Shown here: in pieces, positions 7,173 through 15,933 of the stretch
How the letters are laid out: each line of letters opens with the position of its first letter
Position numbering within the stretch: position 1 is the first letter of the stretch
Program-made: the position numbers and the translations under genes
Source: Methylopila sp. Yamaguchi
GTDB lineage: Bacteria; Pseudomonadota; Alphaproteobacteria; Rhizobiales; Methylopilaceae
Assembly: GCF_002897035.1 (NCBI RefSeq)
Contig: NZ_BAUX01000017.1
Coordinates: forward strand, 30,177-94,176
DNA length: 64,000 nucleotides
Direction of reading: 5' to 3'
Notes under the pieces: generated by a model
Told to the model about the DNA's origin: nothing
The model's database searches: none
What the model saw: only the letters and a program-made list of their open reading frames with translations

Positions 7173-8345
7173 CTACGGCCGCTTCAGTAACTCAACTACA
7201 GACGGAGGTGCGAGTTCGACGTCGGCTGGCTGCCCCGGCGCCGGGCGAAAGATCGCGTGAAGCGCCACAACGCGTTCATTTCCATCAATTGCGCCTTCTG
7301 CGATCAGTCCAAGATAGGTGTCTGCGACAGACTTCCGATATTGGGCGTCTTCTTCAAGATTCTGATTGCTTATGTATGAACGGCTGATGAGCCGGAGGAC
7401 CCATGCAGCTAATAAAATTGGGCTAACGATTAGGATGGATGAAGAAAAGTTTGAGCTTTTAGATAGTTCCAATAACGAAGGCGGCGGAGATTGTAGTATA
7501 AGTATAATGGCAACTGAAAGGATTAAAGTGATTGCAAGGAATGCGATAAAGCTTCCGCGGGCGCGATTCCGATGTTGAACGATCTTGGATTCCCAGTGCG
7601 ATAATGTAGGTAGCAGTCGCGCGCGCTCGTTATACGCTTCGGCCATCGCAGTTAATTTCTGATCAATTAACGCATTTGACTCGGAAATTGTGACATCAAC
7701 CTTCTTATTCAAAGCATCCAATTTCGAATCAATTAGATGTTCAGTAGACTTGATTTGATGGGTAACGTCAGAGCGATAGCGGCCCGCGGCTTCTCTCGAT
7801 TGTTCCACTTCGTCACTCAGTCGCCCGACTGCTAGGTCGAGTCTATCTATTAGATCGGCATGTGATTTATTATACGAAGTTTGGAATTCGTGAAATGTAG
7901 ATATGACGTCCACAGACGAAATAAAAGCTTCCTGAGATGAATTGAGCTCAGAAGATAGTATTCTGTCGTCATTTCGAAAGAGTCTAATCTTATACGCGAT
8001 AATTGCCGAGATCCAATAAGATAGCGGATTCAGGGATGGGCTATCTTCCGATGTTAACTCCCTCGTTACAAATGGAAGCGGCATTATTCCATTAGTTGAG
8101 TAATCCTGCCACTTTAGTGGAAGCAAAGATTCAATATAATCTCTAAACTCTCCATGTTTTATGAAATCAAGTAGAATAGACCAGCGATCTGATTGTTGTT
8201 TACAGAGCGCGAAAAGCTCCGTTGAGTCGGAGCGCCTTACACCTGATGGAAAATCTAAAGAGATTAATGACATGACTCGTTGAATTGCTTCAATGCTCGG
8301 TCTCCCATTAAGATTTGGAGTCATTGCTGCTAACCATTTTCTCAT
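7173..8345 (-). CDS. DUF6161-like membrane protein with coiled coil
   Basis: About 390 residues. A soluble N-terminal half is followed by a coiled coil (about 180-260) and two membrane helices near 275-300 and 312-335. The C-terminal cytoplasmic segment has a TYLGLIAEGAI / ERVVALHAIFRPA pattern and a PPSVVELL ending, which I associate with DUF6161. Function is unknown. Base composition is visibly more AT-rich than everything around it, which points to recent transfer. It converges on the HTH gene and ends next to the tRNA-Arg, a typical cargo position. ATG 8345 was chosen; GTG 8378 would add 11 residues. Confidence 0.6.
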   Translation of the reverse strand: MRKWLAAMTPNLNGRPSIEAIQRVMSLISLDFPSGVRRSDSTELFALCKQQSDRWSILLDFIKHGEFRDYIESLLPLKWQDYSTNGIMPLPFVTRELTSEDSPSLNPLSYWISAIIAYKIRLFRNDDRILSSELNSSQEAFISSVDVISTFHEFQTSYNKSHADLIDRLDLAVGRLSDEVEQSREAAGRYRSDVTHQIKSTEHLIDSKLDALNKKVDVTISESNALIDQKLTAMAEAYNERARLLPTLSHWESKIVQHRNRARGSFIAFLAITLILSVAIILILQSPPPSLLELSKSSNFSSSILIVSPILLAAWVLRLISRSYISNQNLEEDAQYRKSVADTYLGLIAEGAIDGNERVVALHAIFRPAPGQPADVELAPPSVVELLKRP

Positions 8346-8755
8346 TGAAGGGGGTGGGCGTGATTCTGCTAGGTGCACCTCGTTCGGTGCAGATCATGCA
8401 ACTGCGAGCAGCCCGTCGAAAGGCCTTATGGGGAGCCCTGAAATTTAGTAGCGCTTTGGGCTGCCCCCGCCGGGAACCGGAGGCGCGTTAGCGGGACCGC
8501 GGAGTTGCCTTCCATGTCGCCTACGCAATTCCCGGCGGCGGGCACTCTTGATTCTCTCAACTCGGGCAGCGAGCTTCGGTAGAGACCGACTTTGCCGCGT
8601 CCATCGAAGGCGCGGCGCTGATGTCTCACCCAAGGTCGCCCTATCGCGCGCGGATCATTGATTTCGATGAGCATGGGTTGACGCGCATCGCTTCCGTAGC
8701 GCTTCCGCGCGGCGTCTCAGGCTGCCAACTTCTAGGGCTAAGTGCTTGAAAATGC
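8346..8755. other. gap between cargo gene and tRNA, no clear gene
   Basis: Short frames exist (for example 8426-8674 on the minus strand), but none has a recognisable domain, ribosome site or convincing composition. If the tRNA was used as an attachment site, an integrase or its remnant would be expected here; I do not see one. Confidence 0.4.
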
Positions 8756-8832
<77 letters not shown>

Positions 8833-9413
8833 CTGAGCCGGCGCGGAAACTAGCCGATCGCGACGCGCGGGGCAATCGGGGTGAGCGCATTGCCGTTCGA
8901 CGTCGCCGCGCGCGAGCGCCGCGGGACGGTGTTCGATGGCCTGGGTTGAGTCCGCTAGCTCGCCGACAGATGCATGCGGCCCTTCAAGACTGGAGGTCAG
9001 CCGGGGAAGGGCCGCGGGGCCCAGACGGCGCGGCAGCGGAGCGTCGCCTTCGTTCAGAGCTCGGCGCGGAAGACCACGCGCTCAGACTGACGTTGAAACG
9101 CCGTGGGCCGAGGCTGCTGGAAGGTGGGGAGCCGAAAATCGCTCAGCCGAGCGCTTCTGCGGCCCACACGAACGCGTAAGATCCCTGTTGCATTACGCCG
9201 CATGCTGCATGCAGTATATGGCGGCTGACGACGACACGAAGATCGCTCGCGGCTGGGAAACGCAACATCAGGACGGGCGCCCCGCCAGAACAGGCGGACG
9301 CCTCCTCATCGCGACAATCGCCGCCGACGCCGCCGGGCGCGGAACGCAGCCGCTCCCCTGGCGCGCGCTGGCGCGTCCCACCTGCAGCCGGGCGGCCATC
9401 AGGAGGACTGCTC
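8833..9413. other. 581-base gap upstream of the TRAP operon
   Basis: All three plus-strand frames have long open stretches, but their composition is Arg/Pro-rich shadow and no domain is visible. The stretch probably contains the promoter of the TRAP operon. A ribosome site (aggagg) sits just before the ATG at 9414. Confidence 0.4.
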
Positions 9414-10415
9414 ATGACCGCTCTCTCCCGCCGCGCCGTCATCGCCGGCGGCGTCGCCGCGACCGCCTTCGTCGCGGCCGGCTCACGGGCCCGCGCGCAG
9501 GCGCCGCTCAAGCTGCGCTTCGGCCATCCGCACCCGGAGGTCGACGCCTTCCACAAAGGCGGGCTGCGCTTCGCGGAGCTGGTGAAGGAGAAGACCGGCG
9601 GCCGCATCGTTGTCGAGGTCTACGCCAACGGCGCGCTCGGCAACGATCCGACGATGATCGCGAGCGTTCGGGGCGGCACGCTCGACATCTGCCTCACCGG
9701 CAACCCGTTCTTCACCGGCCTCGCGCCCAAGCTGAACGTGCTCGACCTGCCGTACCTCTTCAACGACCGCGCCCATGTGGCCGCGGTGCTGGACGGACCG
9801 ATCGGCGACGACCTGCGCGAGGGCCTCTCGGGCTCGAACCTGAAGGCGCTCTCCACCTGGGAGGTCGGCTGGCGCAACCTCACCAACAACCGCCGGGCCG
9901 TGAAGACGCCCGCCGACGTGAAGGGCCTGAAAATCCGCACGACGCCGAACCCGGCGCACATCCAGGCCTTCCGGTTGCTGGGCGCCGTGCCGACGCCGAT
10001 GGCCTTCACCGAGCTGTTCACCGCGCTCGAGATGGGCTCGATCGACGGGCAGGAGAACCCGGTCACGCTGATCCTGAACGCCAAGTTCTTCGAGGTGCAG
10101 AAGCACCTGTCGCTCACCCGCCACGCCTTCACCACCGCCCCGTTGGTGATGAACAAGACGAAGTTCGACGGTCTCTCCGAAGATCTGCGCGCGGCGCTCG
10201 TCTCCGCCGCCAGGGAGGCCGCCGTCGTTCAGCGCCAGATGAATGTCGAGGGCGAGAAGGTCGCGGTGGCCGAGCTGAAGAACGACGGCATGAAGGTGGT
10301 CGAAGACATCGACGTGGGCGCGTTCCGGGCGCTGGTGGCGGATGCGGTGAAGGCGGAATACGTCGCGAAGTTCGGGCCCGAGCTCGTCGACAAGATCACC
10401 TCGGCCGCGAGCTGA
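9414..10415 (+). CDS. dctP: TRAP transporter substrate-binding protein
   Basis: A 333-residue periplasmic DctP-type receptor that delivers an organic acid or similar ligand to the DctQM permease. A Tat-style signal (SRRAVIAGG, then a hydrophobic run to an ARAQA cleavage site) fills residues 4-29. The mature part follows the family: LRFGHPHPEVDAFHKG, GRIVVEVYANGALG, the conserved GLKIRTTPNPAH segment with its substrate-carboxylate Arg, and AFTELFTALEMGSIDGQENP. It is first in an operon with a cyclase gene, dctQ and dctM. The ligand cannot be read from the sequence. Confidence 0.92.
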   Translation: MTALSRRAVIAGGVAATAFVAAGSRARAQAPLKLRFGHPHPEVDAFHKGGLRFAELVKEKTGGRIVVEVYANGALGNDPTMIASVRGGTLDICLTGNPFFTGLAPKLNVLDLPYLFNDRAHVAAVLDGPIGDDLREGLSGSNLKALSTWEVGWRNLTNNRRAVKTPADVKGLKIRTTPNPAHIQAFRLLGAVPTPMAFTELFTALEMGSIDGQENPVTLILNAKFFEVQKHLSLTRHAFTTAPLVMNKTKFDGLSEDLRAALVSAAREAAVVQRQMNVEGEKVAVAELKNDGMKVVEDIDVGAFRALVADAVKAEYVAKFGPELVDKITSAAS

Positions 10416-10420
10416 GCCCG

Positions 10421-11092
10421 ATGCGCCTCGTCGATCTCAGCATGCCCATGGAGACCCATTTCCGCTGGTCTCCCGAGGTCTCCGTGAAAGGAGACCTCGC
10501 CGCGGGCGACCAGTTCCGCGTCACCCGCATCGCCACCACCTGCCACGGCTTCACCCATGTGGACGCGCAGGCGCATTTCGTGGCGGGCGGCCCGACCATC
10601 GAGGCCACGCCGCTCGAGCGCGTCGTCGGGCCCTGCCGGGTGTTCGACCTGTCGTCGGCGCCGGCGAACGAACCGATCGGGCCGGACGCGCTGGCCGCCG
10701 CCGACCCCGGCGGGCCGGAGGGCGAGATCCTGCTGCTGGCGACGCAGTGGGCCGCGCGGCGGGACTATACGACGCCCGCGTTCTGGACCGAGGCGCCCTG
10801 GCTCACCCGCGAGGCCGCGGACTGGCTCTGGGAGCGGCGGCCCAGCGCGGTCGCGTTCGACTTTCCGCAGGACTACCCGATCCGCCTGCTGCTGAAGGGC
10901 GAAGCCGTGCCGAACGACCAGCACGTCACCCACGACGTGCTGCTTCGGAGCGGCGTCACCCTGATCGAATACCTCGTTAACACCGCCGAGATCCGCGCGC
11001 CGCGCGTGCTGCTCAGCGCCGCCCCGCTGCTGATCCCCAACGCGGACGGCGCGCCGGCCCGCGCCTACGCCATCGAGGGCCTCGATGTCTGA
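10421..11092 (+). CDS. cyclase/kynurenine formamidase-like metal hydrolase
   Basis: A 223-residue member of the cyclase family (PF04199), which includes bacterial kynurenine formamidase. The metal-binding signature H-x3-H-x-D-x3-H is visible as HGFTHVDAQAH near residue 44. A second conserved region includes FDFPQDYP, and a late HDVLL supplies a further His-Asp. The ATG at 10421 lies 5 bases after dctP and the stop overlaps dctQ, so the gene is inside the TRAP operon. The product may hydrolyse or lactonise the imported compound. The much longer in-frame upstream extension is antisense-like shadow. Confidence 0.85.
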   Translation: MRLVDLSMPMETHFRWSPEVSVKGDLAAGDQFRVTRIATTCHGFTHVDAQAHFVAGGPTIEATPLERVVGPCRVFDLSSAPANEPIGPDALAAADPGGPEGEILLLATQWAARRDYTTPAFWTEAPWLTREAADWLWERRPSAVAFDFPQDYPIRLLLKGEAVPNDQHVTHDVLLRSGVTLIEYLVNTAEIRAPRVLLSAAPLLIPNADGAPARAYAIEGLDV

Positions 11093-11627
11093 ACCTTCCT
11101 CGCCGGCGCGGAGCGGGCTCGGGCGTTTGGTCGACCTCGGCTTCCGCGGCCTCGAGGCGCTGCTCGTCGCCATCCTCGGCGTGATGATCGTCCTCGTCTT
11201 CGGCAACGTGGTGCTGCGCTACGGCTTCGACAGCGGCATCACGGTCGCCGAAGAGGTCTCGCGCGTCCTGTTCGTGTGGCTGATCTTCCTTGGCTCCGTC
11301 GTGGTGATGCGCCAGAAGGGCCATCTGGGCGTCGACATGTTCCTCGCGCCGCTGCCGAAGGTCGGCCGTTGGCTCTGCCGCATCGTCGCCGACGTGCTGT
11401 CGCTCGGCTGCTGCGTGGTGCTCGCGGTGGGCGCCTACGACCAAGCGCTGCTGAACGCCGAGAACCTGCTTCCCGTCTCCGAGCTCCCCACCGGCTGGGT
11501 CTACGCCAGCGCGCTGGTCGCGGGCGTCGGCCTGTCGCTGCTCATCCTCGCCGACCTCGTCGACCTGATCCGCTCGGGTCCGCATGGCGAGGCGATCGAG
11601 CCCAACGTCGCTGAGGGCGTCTCGTGA
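11085..11627 (+). CDS. dctQ: TRAP transporter small permease
   Basis: A 180-residue four-helix DctQ subunit. Hydrophobic segments lie at about 22-42, 60-80, 100-122 and 138-158. The family signature VFGNVVLRYGF plus EEVSRVLFVWLIFLG is present. It works with DctP and the large permease to drive sodium-dependent uptake. It overlaps the cyclase gene by 8 bases and the dctM start by 4, so all four genes are coupled. Confidence 0.92.
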   Translation: MSEPSSPARSGLGRLVDLGFRGLEALLVAILGVMIVLVFGNVVLRYGFDSGITVAEEVSRVLFVWLIFLGSVVVMRQKGHLGVDMFLAPLPKVGRWLCRIVADVLSLGCCVVLAVGAYDQALLNAENLLPVSELPTGWVYASALVAGVGLSLLILADLVDLIRSGPHGEAIEPNVAEGVS

Positions 11628-12901
11628 CCGTCGCCATCTTCTCGCTTGTGCTGCTCGGCGCGATCTTCATGGGCATGCCGATCGCCTTCGCGCTGATCGT
11701 CACGGCCGGCGCCCTGATGTGGCACCTGGGCGCGCTCGACTGGCAGTTGATCGCGCTGCAGATGGTCAATGGTGCGGACAGCTTCCCGCTGCTCGCCGTC
11801 CCGTTCTTCCTCCTCGCGGGCGAGGCCATGAACGCCGGCGGCCTGTCGAAGCGGCTGGTCACGCTCGGCCTCACGCTCGTCGGCCATCTGCGCGGCGGCC
11901 TCGGCTATGTCGCGATCTTCACCGCAATCCTGCTCGCCAGCATGTCGGGCTCCGCGGTCGCGGACACCGCGGCCCTCGCCTCGATGCTGCTGCCGGTGAT
12001 GCGGCAGGCGGGCTACGACGTCGGCCGCTCCTCCGGACTGATCGCCTCGGGCGGCATCATCGCGCCGGTGCTGTCGCCCTCGATCGGCTACATCGTGTTC
12101 GGCGTCATCGGCGGCGTGTCCATCACCCGGCTGTTCCTCACCGGCATCGTGCCGGGCCTCCTGTTGGGCCTGTCTCTCGCTGTCGCCTGGTGGGTTGTTT
12201 CGCAGCGCGACAAGGTTCAGCCGATGGAGCGCAAGAGCTGGGGCGAGGCAGGGCGCGCCCTCCTCGACGCGGCGCTGGCGCTCGGGCTGCCGATCATCAT
12301 CATCGGAGGCCTCAAGGGCGGCGTGTTCACGCCGACCGAAGCCGCGGTCGTCGCAGCGGTCTACGCCGTGCTCGTGGGCGCCTTCGTCTACCGCGAGCTG
12401 ACCCTGCCGAAGCTCTACGAGGCCATGCTGATGGCGGTCCGCACCTCGGCCGCGGTCATGTTCCTCGTCGCAGCGGCCTCGGTCTCGGCTTACCTGATCG
12501 CGATCGCCAACATCCCGGCCGAAGTCTCCGCGATGCTCGACCCGTTCAAGCACGACAAGGTCATTCTGATGGCCGTGATCATGCTGCTGGTCGTGATCGT
12601 CGGCACCGCGCTCGACTTCATTCCGACAATCCTGATCCTGACGCCGGTGCTGATGCCGATCGTCAAGCAGGCGGGCATCGATCCGGTCTACTTCGGCGTC
12701 CTGTTCGTGATGAACAACGCGATCGGCCTCATCACCCCGCCGGTCGGCACGGTGCTCAACGTGGTGTCGGCGGTCGGCAAGGTGCCGCTCGCGCTGGCGA
12801 TCAAGGGCGTGTGGCCGTTCCTGATCGCGCAGCTGATCGTGCTGGTCGTCCTCACGCTGTTCCCGGCGCTCGTGATCGTTCCCGCGCGGATGCTGTACTG
12901 A
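11624..12901 (+). CDS. dctM: TRAP transporter large permease
   Basis: A 425-residue DctM protein, the ion-coupled translocation subunit. About 12 hydrophobic segments are visible. Family motifs include GMPIAFALI at the start, PLLAVPFFLLAGE, SMSGSAVADTAALASMLLP and GGIIAPVLSPSIGY. The end has NNAIGLITPPVGT and a long hydrophobic tail. Length and order are normal. The stop is followed after about 35 bases by the convergent MOSC gene; a GC-rich hairpin without T-run at about 12907-12933 may end both transcripts. Confidence 0.94.
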   Translation: MTVAIFSLVLLGAIFMGMPIAFALIVTAGALMWHLGALDWQLIALQMVNGADSFPLLAVPFFLLAGEAMNAGGLSKRLVTLGLTLVGHLRGGLGYVAIFTAILLASMSGSAVADTAALASMLLPVMRQAGYDVGRSSGLIASGGIIAPVLSPSIGYIVFGVIGGVSITRLFLTGIVPGLLLGLSLAVAWWVVSQRDKVQPMERKSWGEAGRALLDAALALGLPIIIIGGLKGGVFTPTEAAVVAAVYAVLVGAFVYRELTLPKLYEAMLMAVRTSAAVMFLVAAASVSAYLIAIANIPAEVSAMLDPFKHDKVILMAVIMLLVVIVGTALDFIPTILILTPVLMPIVKQAGIDPVYFGVLFVMNNAIGLITPPVGTVLNVVSAVGKVPLALAIKGVWPFLIAQLIVLVVLTLFPALVIVPARMLY

Positions 12902-12937
12902 CGTCGCGCGGAGGGCCTTGAGCCCTTCCGCGTCGCG

Positions 12938-13783
12938 TCAGGCGTCGGAGAGCTCGACGGCGTCGTTCACGGCGGCGACGCCCGCGGACGTCAGGGTCGC
13001 GAAGGCGCCGAGGCAGGGGTAGAGGCCCGGCCCGAACTCCGGCAGCTCGATGCGGTTCATCTCCACCAGCTTGGTCAGGGCGCCGGGCGCGCGCGGCAGG
13101 TCGCCGTGGGCAAGCATTGGAACGGCGCAGCGCGGGGTCGCGCCGATGATCGTCAACGTCACGTCCGGCCCGATCCTCAGCTCGCGGCCGATCCAGCCGT
13201 TCTCCGCGAAGGGCTCGGCGCCGGGCATGTCGAGCACGATGTTCGCCCTGTAGCGTTGGGCGAGGATGGTGTCGTCGCCGAGCGCGCGGCTCACCGCGTC
13301 GAGGCTCGCGCGCGTGACCACGTGGAACGGCGCGTAGTCGAAGAACCCGCCTTCAGGCGAAGCCTGCGCCAGGACGAGGTGGGTCGACTGCACCTCGGCG
13401 CCTTCGCCGGCGTCCAGGACCTCCTCCGGCACGGCGCGGTCGAGGGCGTCGGTCGCTGCGGCCTGAGCGGTGAGCCGCACCTCGCGGCCAAGGAAGGCGC
13501 TCAGCCGGGCGTCCAACGCCGGATCGTCCAGCGCAACCACGCCGCCCTCGGGAAAGCGAACGCCATAGCCACCGTCCGCGTCCGCGGCGGCGGAAAGCTC
13601 AAGCATCTTGCGCCAGAGCTGCGGCCGCTTGGCGCTCGCGATCTTGCCGGTCTCGACGTCGATCACGGCGTAGGCCCTATCGTTGAGCAGGCCCGCCGCC
13701 GTGAGCGGCGCCTCGGCGACGCTGATCCCGAGGAGGGATTTCACGGGATAGCGCCAAAGCGCCGAAACCTGACCTGCGAGCAT
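12938..13783 (-). CDS. MOSC domain protein
   Basis: A 281-residue protein with an N-terminal MOSC beta-barrel (VSALWRYPVKSLLG and GLLNDRAYAVID) and a C-terminal MOSC domain. The invariant Cys sits in TPRCAVPMLAHGDLP near residue 223, after RYRANIVLDMPGAEPFAE. MOSC proteins bind molybdenum cofactor sulfur or reduce N-hydroxylated compounds (mARC/YcbX type); which applies here is not evident. No redox domain is fused, unlike YcbX. It converges on dctM and is followed by an EamA transporter on the same strand. Confidence 0.85.
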   Translation of the reverse strand: MLAGQVSALWRYPVKSLLGISVAEAPLTAAGLLNDRAYAVIDVETGKIASAKRPQLWRKMLELSAAADADGGYGVRFPEGGVVALDDPALDARLSAFLGREVRLTAQAAATDALDRAVPEEVLDAGEGAEVQSTHLVLAQASPEGGFFDYAPFHVVTRASLDAVSRALGDDTILAQRYRANIVLDMPGAEPFAENGWIGRELRIGPDVTLTIIGATPRCAVPMLAHGDLPRAPGALTKLVEMNRIELPEFGPGLYPCLGAFATLTSAGVAAVNDAVELSDA

Positions 13784-13849
13784 CAGCCGATCTCCTGTAA
13801 GGCCTTGGCCGCACGCAAGATCCGTGCCCTGCTGACGCCCAGTTCGCCG

Positions 13850-14863
13850 TCAGCGCGGCGGGGCGGCGACGGCCTCCGCGACCACATGCGGATCGTCGGC
13901 GAAGCGCGACGACACGCGGGGCGCCCGGGCGGACACCCGCTCGCGGTGGGCGACGTAGACGCCGCTCGCCGCGATGACGGCGCCGCCCGCGATCGTCCAA
14001 AGGTCGGGCATGCGCCCGAACACGGCGAAGCTCATCGCGACGGCGAACAGGATCTGCACGTAGGAGAACGGCGCCAGCGCGGAGGCTGCGGCGCGGCGCA
14101 ACGCGACCACCAGCAAACCGTGGCCCGCGGTGGAGCAGACGCCCATGGCGACGGCGATGCCCGCCTCGTGCGCCGTCGGCATGCGCCAGGCGAAGGGGAC
14201 CAGGATGCTCAGAATCGCGAGGCCGACGAGCGCCGACCAGGCGAGCGTGGTCTCCGGCCGGTCCGACGCCATCTTGCGCGTGACGACGGCGCCCAGAGCC
14301 CAGGCCATCGCGCCAGCGGCCGGCAGCAGCGCCGCGAGCGTGAACGCCGCCCCGAACGGGCGCATCACGATCAGCACGCCCGCGAAGCCGAGGCCCGCCG
14401 CGGCCCAGCGATGCGCTCCGACGCGTTCGCCCAGAAGCGGGATCGACAGCGCGGTGATGAAGATCGGCGACATGTAGTGGATCGCCGTCGCCTGGGCGAC
14501 GTCGAGGCTCTTCAGTCCGAGAATGAAGAACAGCGCCGAGCTCGAAGTGGCGACCCCGCGCAGGAGCTGCAGCTTGACGCTCTTCGGCCGAAGCGTCCCG
14601 GGCCCGCTGATCATCAGCGCGGCGACCACCACCATGGTCGCGAACACCGTGTAGCGCATCCACGTGACCTGGACCGCCGGAAGCGTGGCGGCCAGCATCT
14701 TGGCCGCCACGTCGCCCGCCGAGAAGCACGCCGTTGCCGCCACGACCAGCCCGATCGCGAGCGACGCGTTGTCGGTGGAGGGAAGCGGAAGCGCGATGCG
14801 GGGCGCGGCGACAGGCGTCGGCTCGGCGGCTTCGGCCGAGGCGATGGACGGCGGGGGGCTCAT
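13850..14863 (-). CDS. EamA/DMT family transporter
   Basis: A 337-residue inner-membrane protein with about ten hydrophobic segments arranged as two EamA repeats. The first starts around IGLVVAATACFSAGDVAAK and the second around LLPAAGAMAWALGAVV. Conserved turns such as IHYMSPIF and GERVGAHRW are present. Members export amino acids, nucleotides or other metabolites; the substrate is unknown. The N-terminal 35 residues are Pro/Ala-rich and the C-terminal tail after the last helix is unusually long. It is the last upstream gene before an AT-rich promoter facing right. Confidence 0.85.
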   Translation of the reverse strand: MSPPPSIASAEAAEPTPVAAPRIALPLPSTDNASLAIGLVVAATACFSAGDVAAKMLAATLPAVQVTWMRYTVFATMVVVAALMISGPGTLRPKSVKLQLLRGVATSSSALFFILGLKSLDVAQATAIHYMSPIFITALSIPLLGERVGAHRWAAAGLGFAGVLIVMRPFGAAFTLAALLPAAGAMAWALGAVVTRKMASDRPETTLAWSALVGLAILSILVPFAWRMPTAHEAGIAVAMGVCSTAGHGLLVVALRRAAASALAPFSYVQILFAVAMSFAVFGRMPDLWTIAGGAVIAASGVYVAHRERVSARAPRVSSRFADDPHVVAEAVAAPPR

Positions 14864-15085
14864 GGGACTCGGAGTGCGTGCGGTGGGCGGACTTGCGCAG
14901 GAACGACGGACGCCAAGATTTACCAGAGGAGCCGGCGCCGCGGGGGAAAGATGATCGAGCGCCCACGCGCGTCAGACGTGCGCAAAGCGCAGACCGGCTT
15001 TCAGGATTTCTTCACTCTCCTGCGGCCGGCGGATCGCGGTCCATGGTATGCGGGTATTCGCAAAAAGCAGAAAATGTAAAATAAT

Positions 15086-15115
15086 TTGACAAAATGAAGC
15101 GCGGATCCATATTGC
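15086..15115 (+). promoter_or_regulatory. sigma70-type promoter
   Basis: TTGACA at 15086-15091, a perfect -35 box, lies 18 bases before TATTGC at 15110-15115, inside an AT-rich patch of otherwise GC-rich DNA. CATATT at 15108, with a 16-base spacer, is an alternative -10. It sits 33 bases upstream of the small Lys/Ala-rich gene. Confidence 0.55.
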
Positions 15116-15147
15116 GTGGGTCCCCCCACGCTCAACAGGAGTCGAGC

Positions 15148-15330
15148 ATGACTGAAGCTGCGAAGATCGACGAAAAGGCCGCGAAACGCGACGCCAAGCG
15201 CGCCGAGCGCGTGAAGCTGAACACGGAGAAGAAGGCCGCGGACCGCGAAGCCGCCCGCGCGACCCGCGTTGCGGCCAAGCGCGAAGAGCGCGATAAGGCC
15301 AAGGCCGCCTCGGCCGCCTCGGCCGCCTGA
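15148..15330 (+). CDS. small Lys/Ala/Arg-rich protein
   Basis: A 60-residue highly charged protein built almost wholly of Lys, Ala, Arg and Glu in a predicted single helix, ending in a repeated SAASA tail. The ATG follows caggag and a strong promoter, and a rho-independent terminator lies about 100 bases beyond the stop, so it is a well-defined monocistronic unit. It resembles histone-like or nucleic-acid-binding small proteins only in composition. No family assigned. Confidence 0.65.
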   Translation: MTEAAKIDEKAAKRDAKRAERVKLNTEKKAADREAARATRVAAKREERDKAKAASAASAA

Positions 15331-15430
15331 TCGCCGCATCGTTCGGCATGGAGAAGGCCGCCGATCGCGGTCGTCTCCTGCCGCGGCGCCGCGATCGGCT
15401 TGAGCCAGTTCCGGAGCTATGGATGTCAAC

Positions 15431-15457
15431 AGCCGCCTTTGGGCGGCTTTTTGTTTG
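15431..15457 (+). terminator. rho-independent terminator
   Basis: AGCCGCC at 15431-15437 pairs with GGCGGCT at 15442-15448 around a TTTG loop, followed by a run of T. It ends the transcript of the small Lys/Ala-rich gene. A second 11-base stem (GCCGATCGCGG with CCGCGATCGGC, around 15360-15400) precedes it. Confidence 0.85.
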
Positions 15458-15681
15458 GTTCGGGGTCAGTTGAGCCAGCATCCGCCGCTGCGGGAGCGCT
15501 TGGTCCCAATCCCTCGGCAGAATCCGGGCGCCGCCGCGCCGTGGGCAGGAGATGTAAGTATGCAGCCACCGAAGCGGTCGCTTTCACGACGCGCGTTCGG
15601 TGGCTGTGGTGGTCGCCTAGGGGGACGTCTGGCGACCGCCTCTCGGATCGGCGGGACGGGGGGCTCCTCCCTGATCCGATT

Positions 15682-15933
15682 TCAGTAAGCTTCGTGGAGA
15701 GCCGCACACCGAACGGGCCCTGCCATGCGCTGACCATGCGCGCAGAGCGCCGCGTCCGGGGGAGGGGCGACCAAGAGACGATCGCCTTTTGCGATGCGGT
15801 TTGAGATGTGGCTCATCGTCCTCAAGGGGTCGCCGCTCTCGGCGTAACCTACGGCCGACGGCAGGGGCAGCATGAGCAGCCACAGCCACCGGAGCCGTTT
15901 TGGCTTCGCCCTGCCGGTCATGGGGGACTTCAC
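15682..15933 (-). CDS. possible small secreted protein
   Basis: An 83-residue frame with a plausible signal peptide: basic start (RAKPKRLR), hydrophobic core (WLWLLMLPLPSAVG), then YAES as a possible cleavage region. The mature part contains NRIAKGDRLLVAP and two cysteines. It lies in a 1.2-kb gap without other convincing genes. No homologue is recognised, and a chance frame cannot be excluded. Confidence 0.35.
   Translation of the reverse strand: MKSPMTGRAKPKRLRWLWLLMLPLPSAVGYAESGDPLRTMSHISNRIAKGDRLLVAPPPDAALCAHGQRMAGPVRCAALHEAY

Noticed and set aside
1..8378. Gene transfer agent cluster
   Set aside because: No large terminase, portal, protease, capsid or adaptor genes in GTA order.
8426..8674. 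82-residue minus-strand frame that could be an integrase remnant
   Set aside because: No recombinase motif (R, H-x-x-R, Y) and no similarity that I recognise.
8936..10420. N-terminal part of a 718-residue plus-strand frame leading into the cyclase
   Set aside because: Composition is Arg/Pro-rich antisense-like and it overlaps dctP; only the part from 10421 matches a protein family.
14951..15079. 42-residue plus-strand frame with a ribosome-site-like purine tract
   Set aside because: Too short, no family, and it ends in the promoter region of the next gene.
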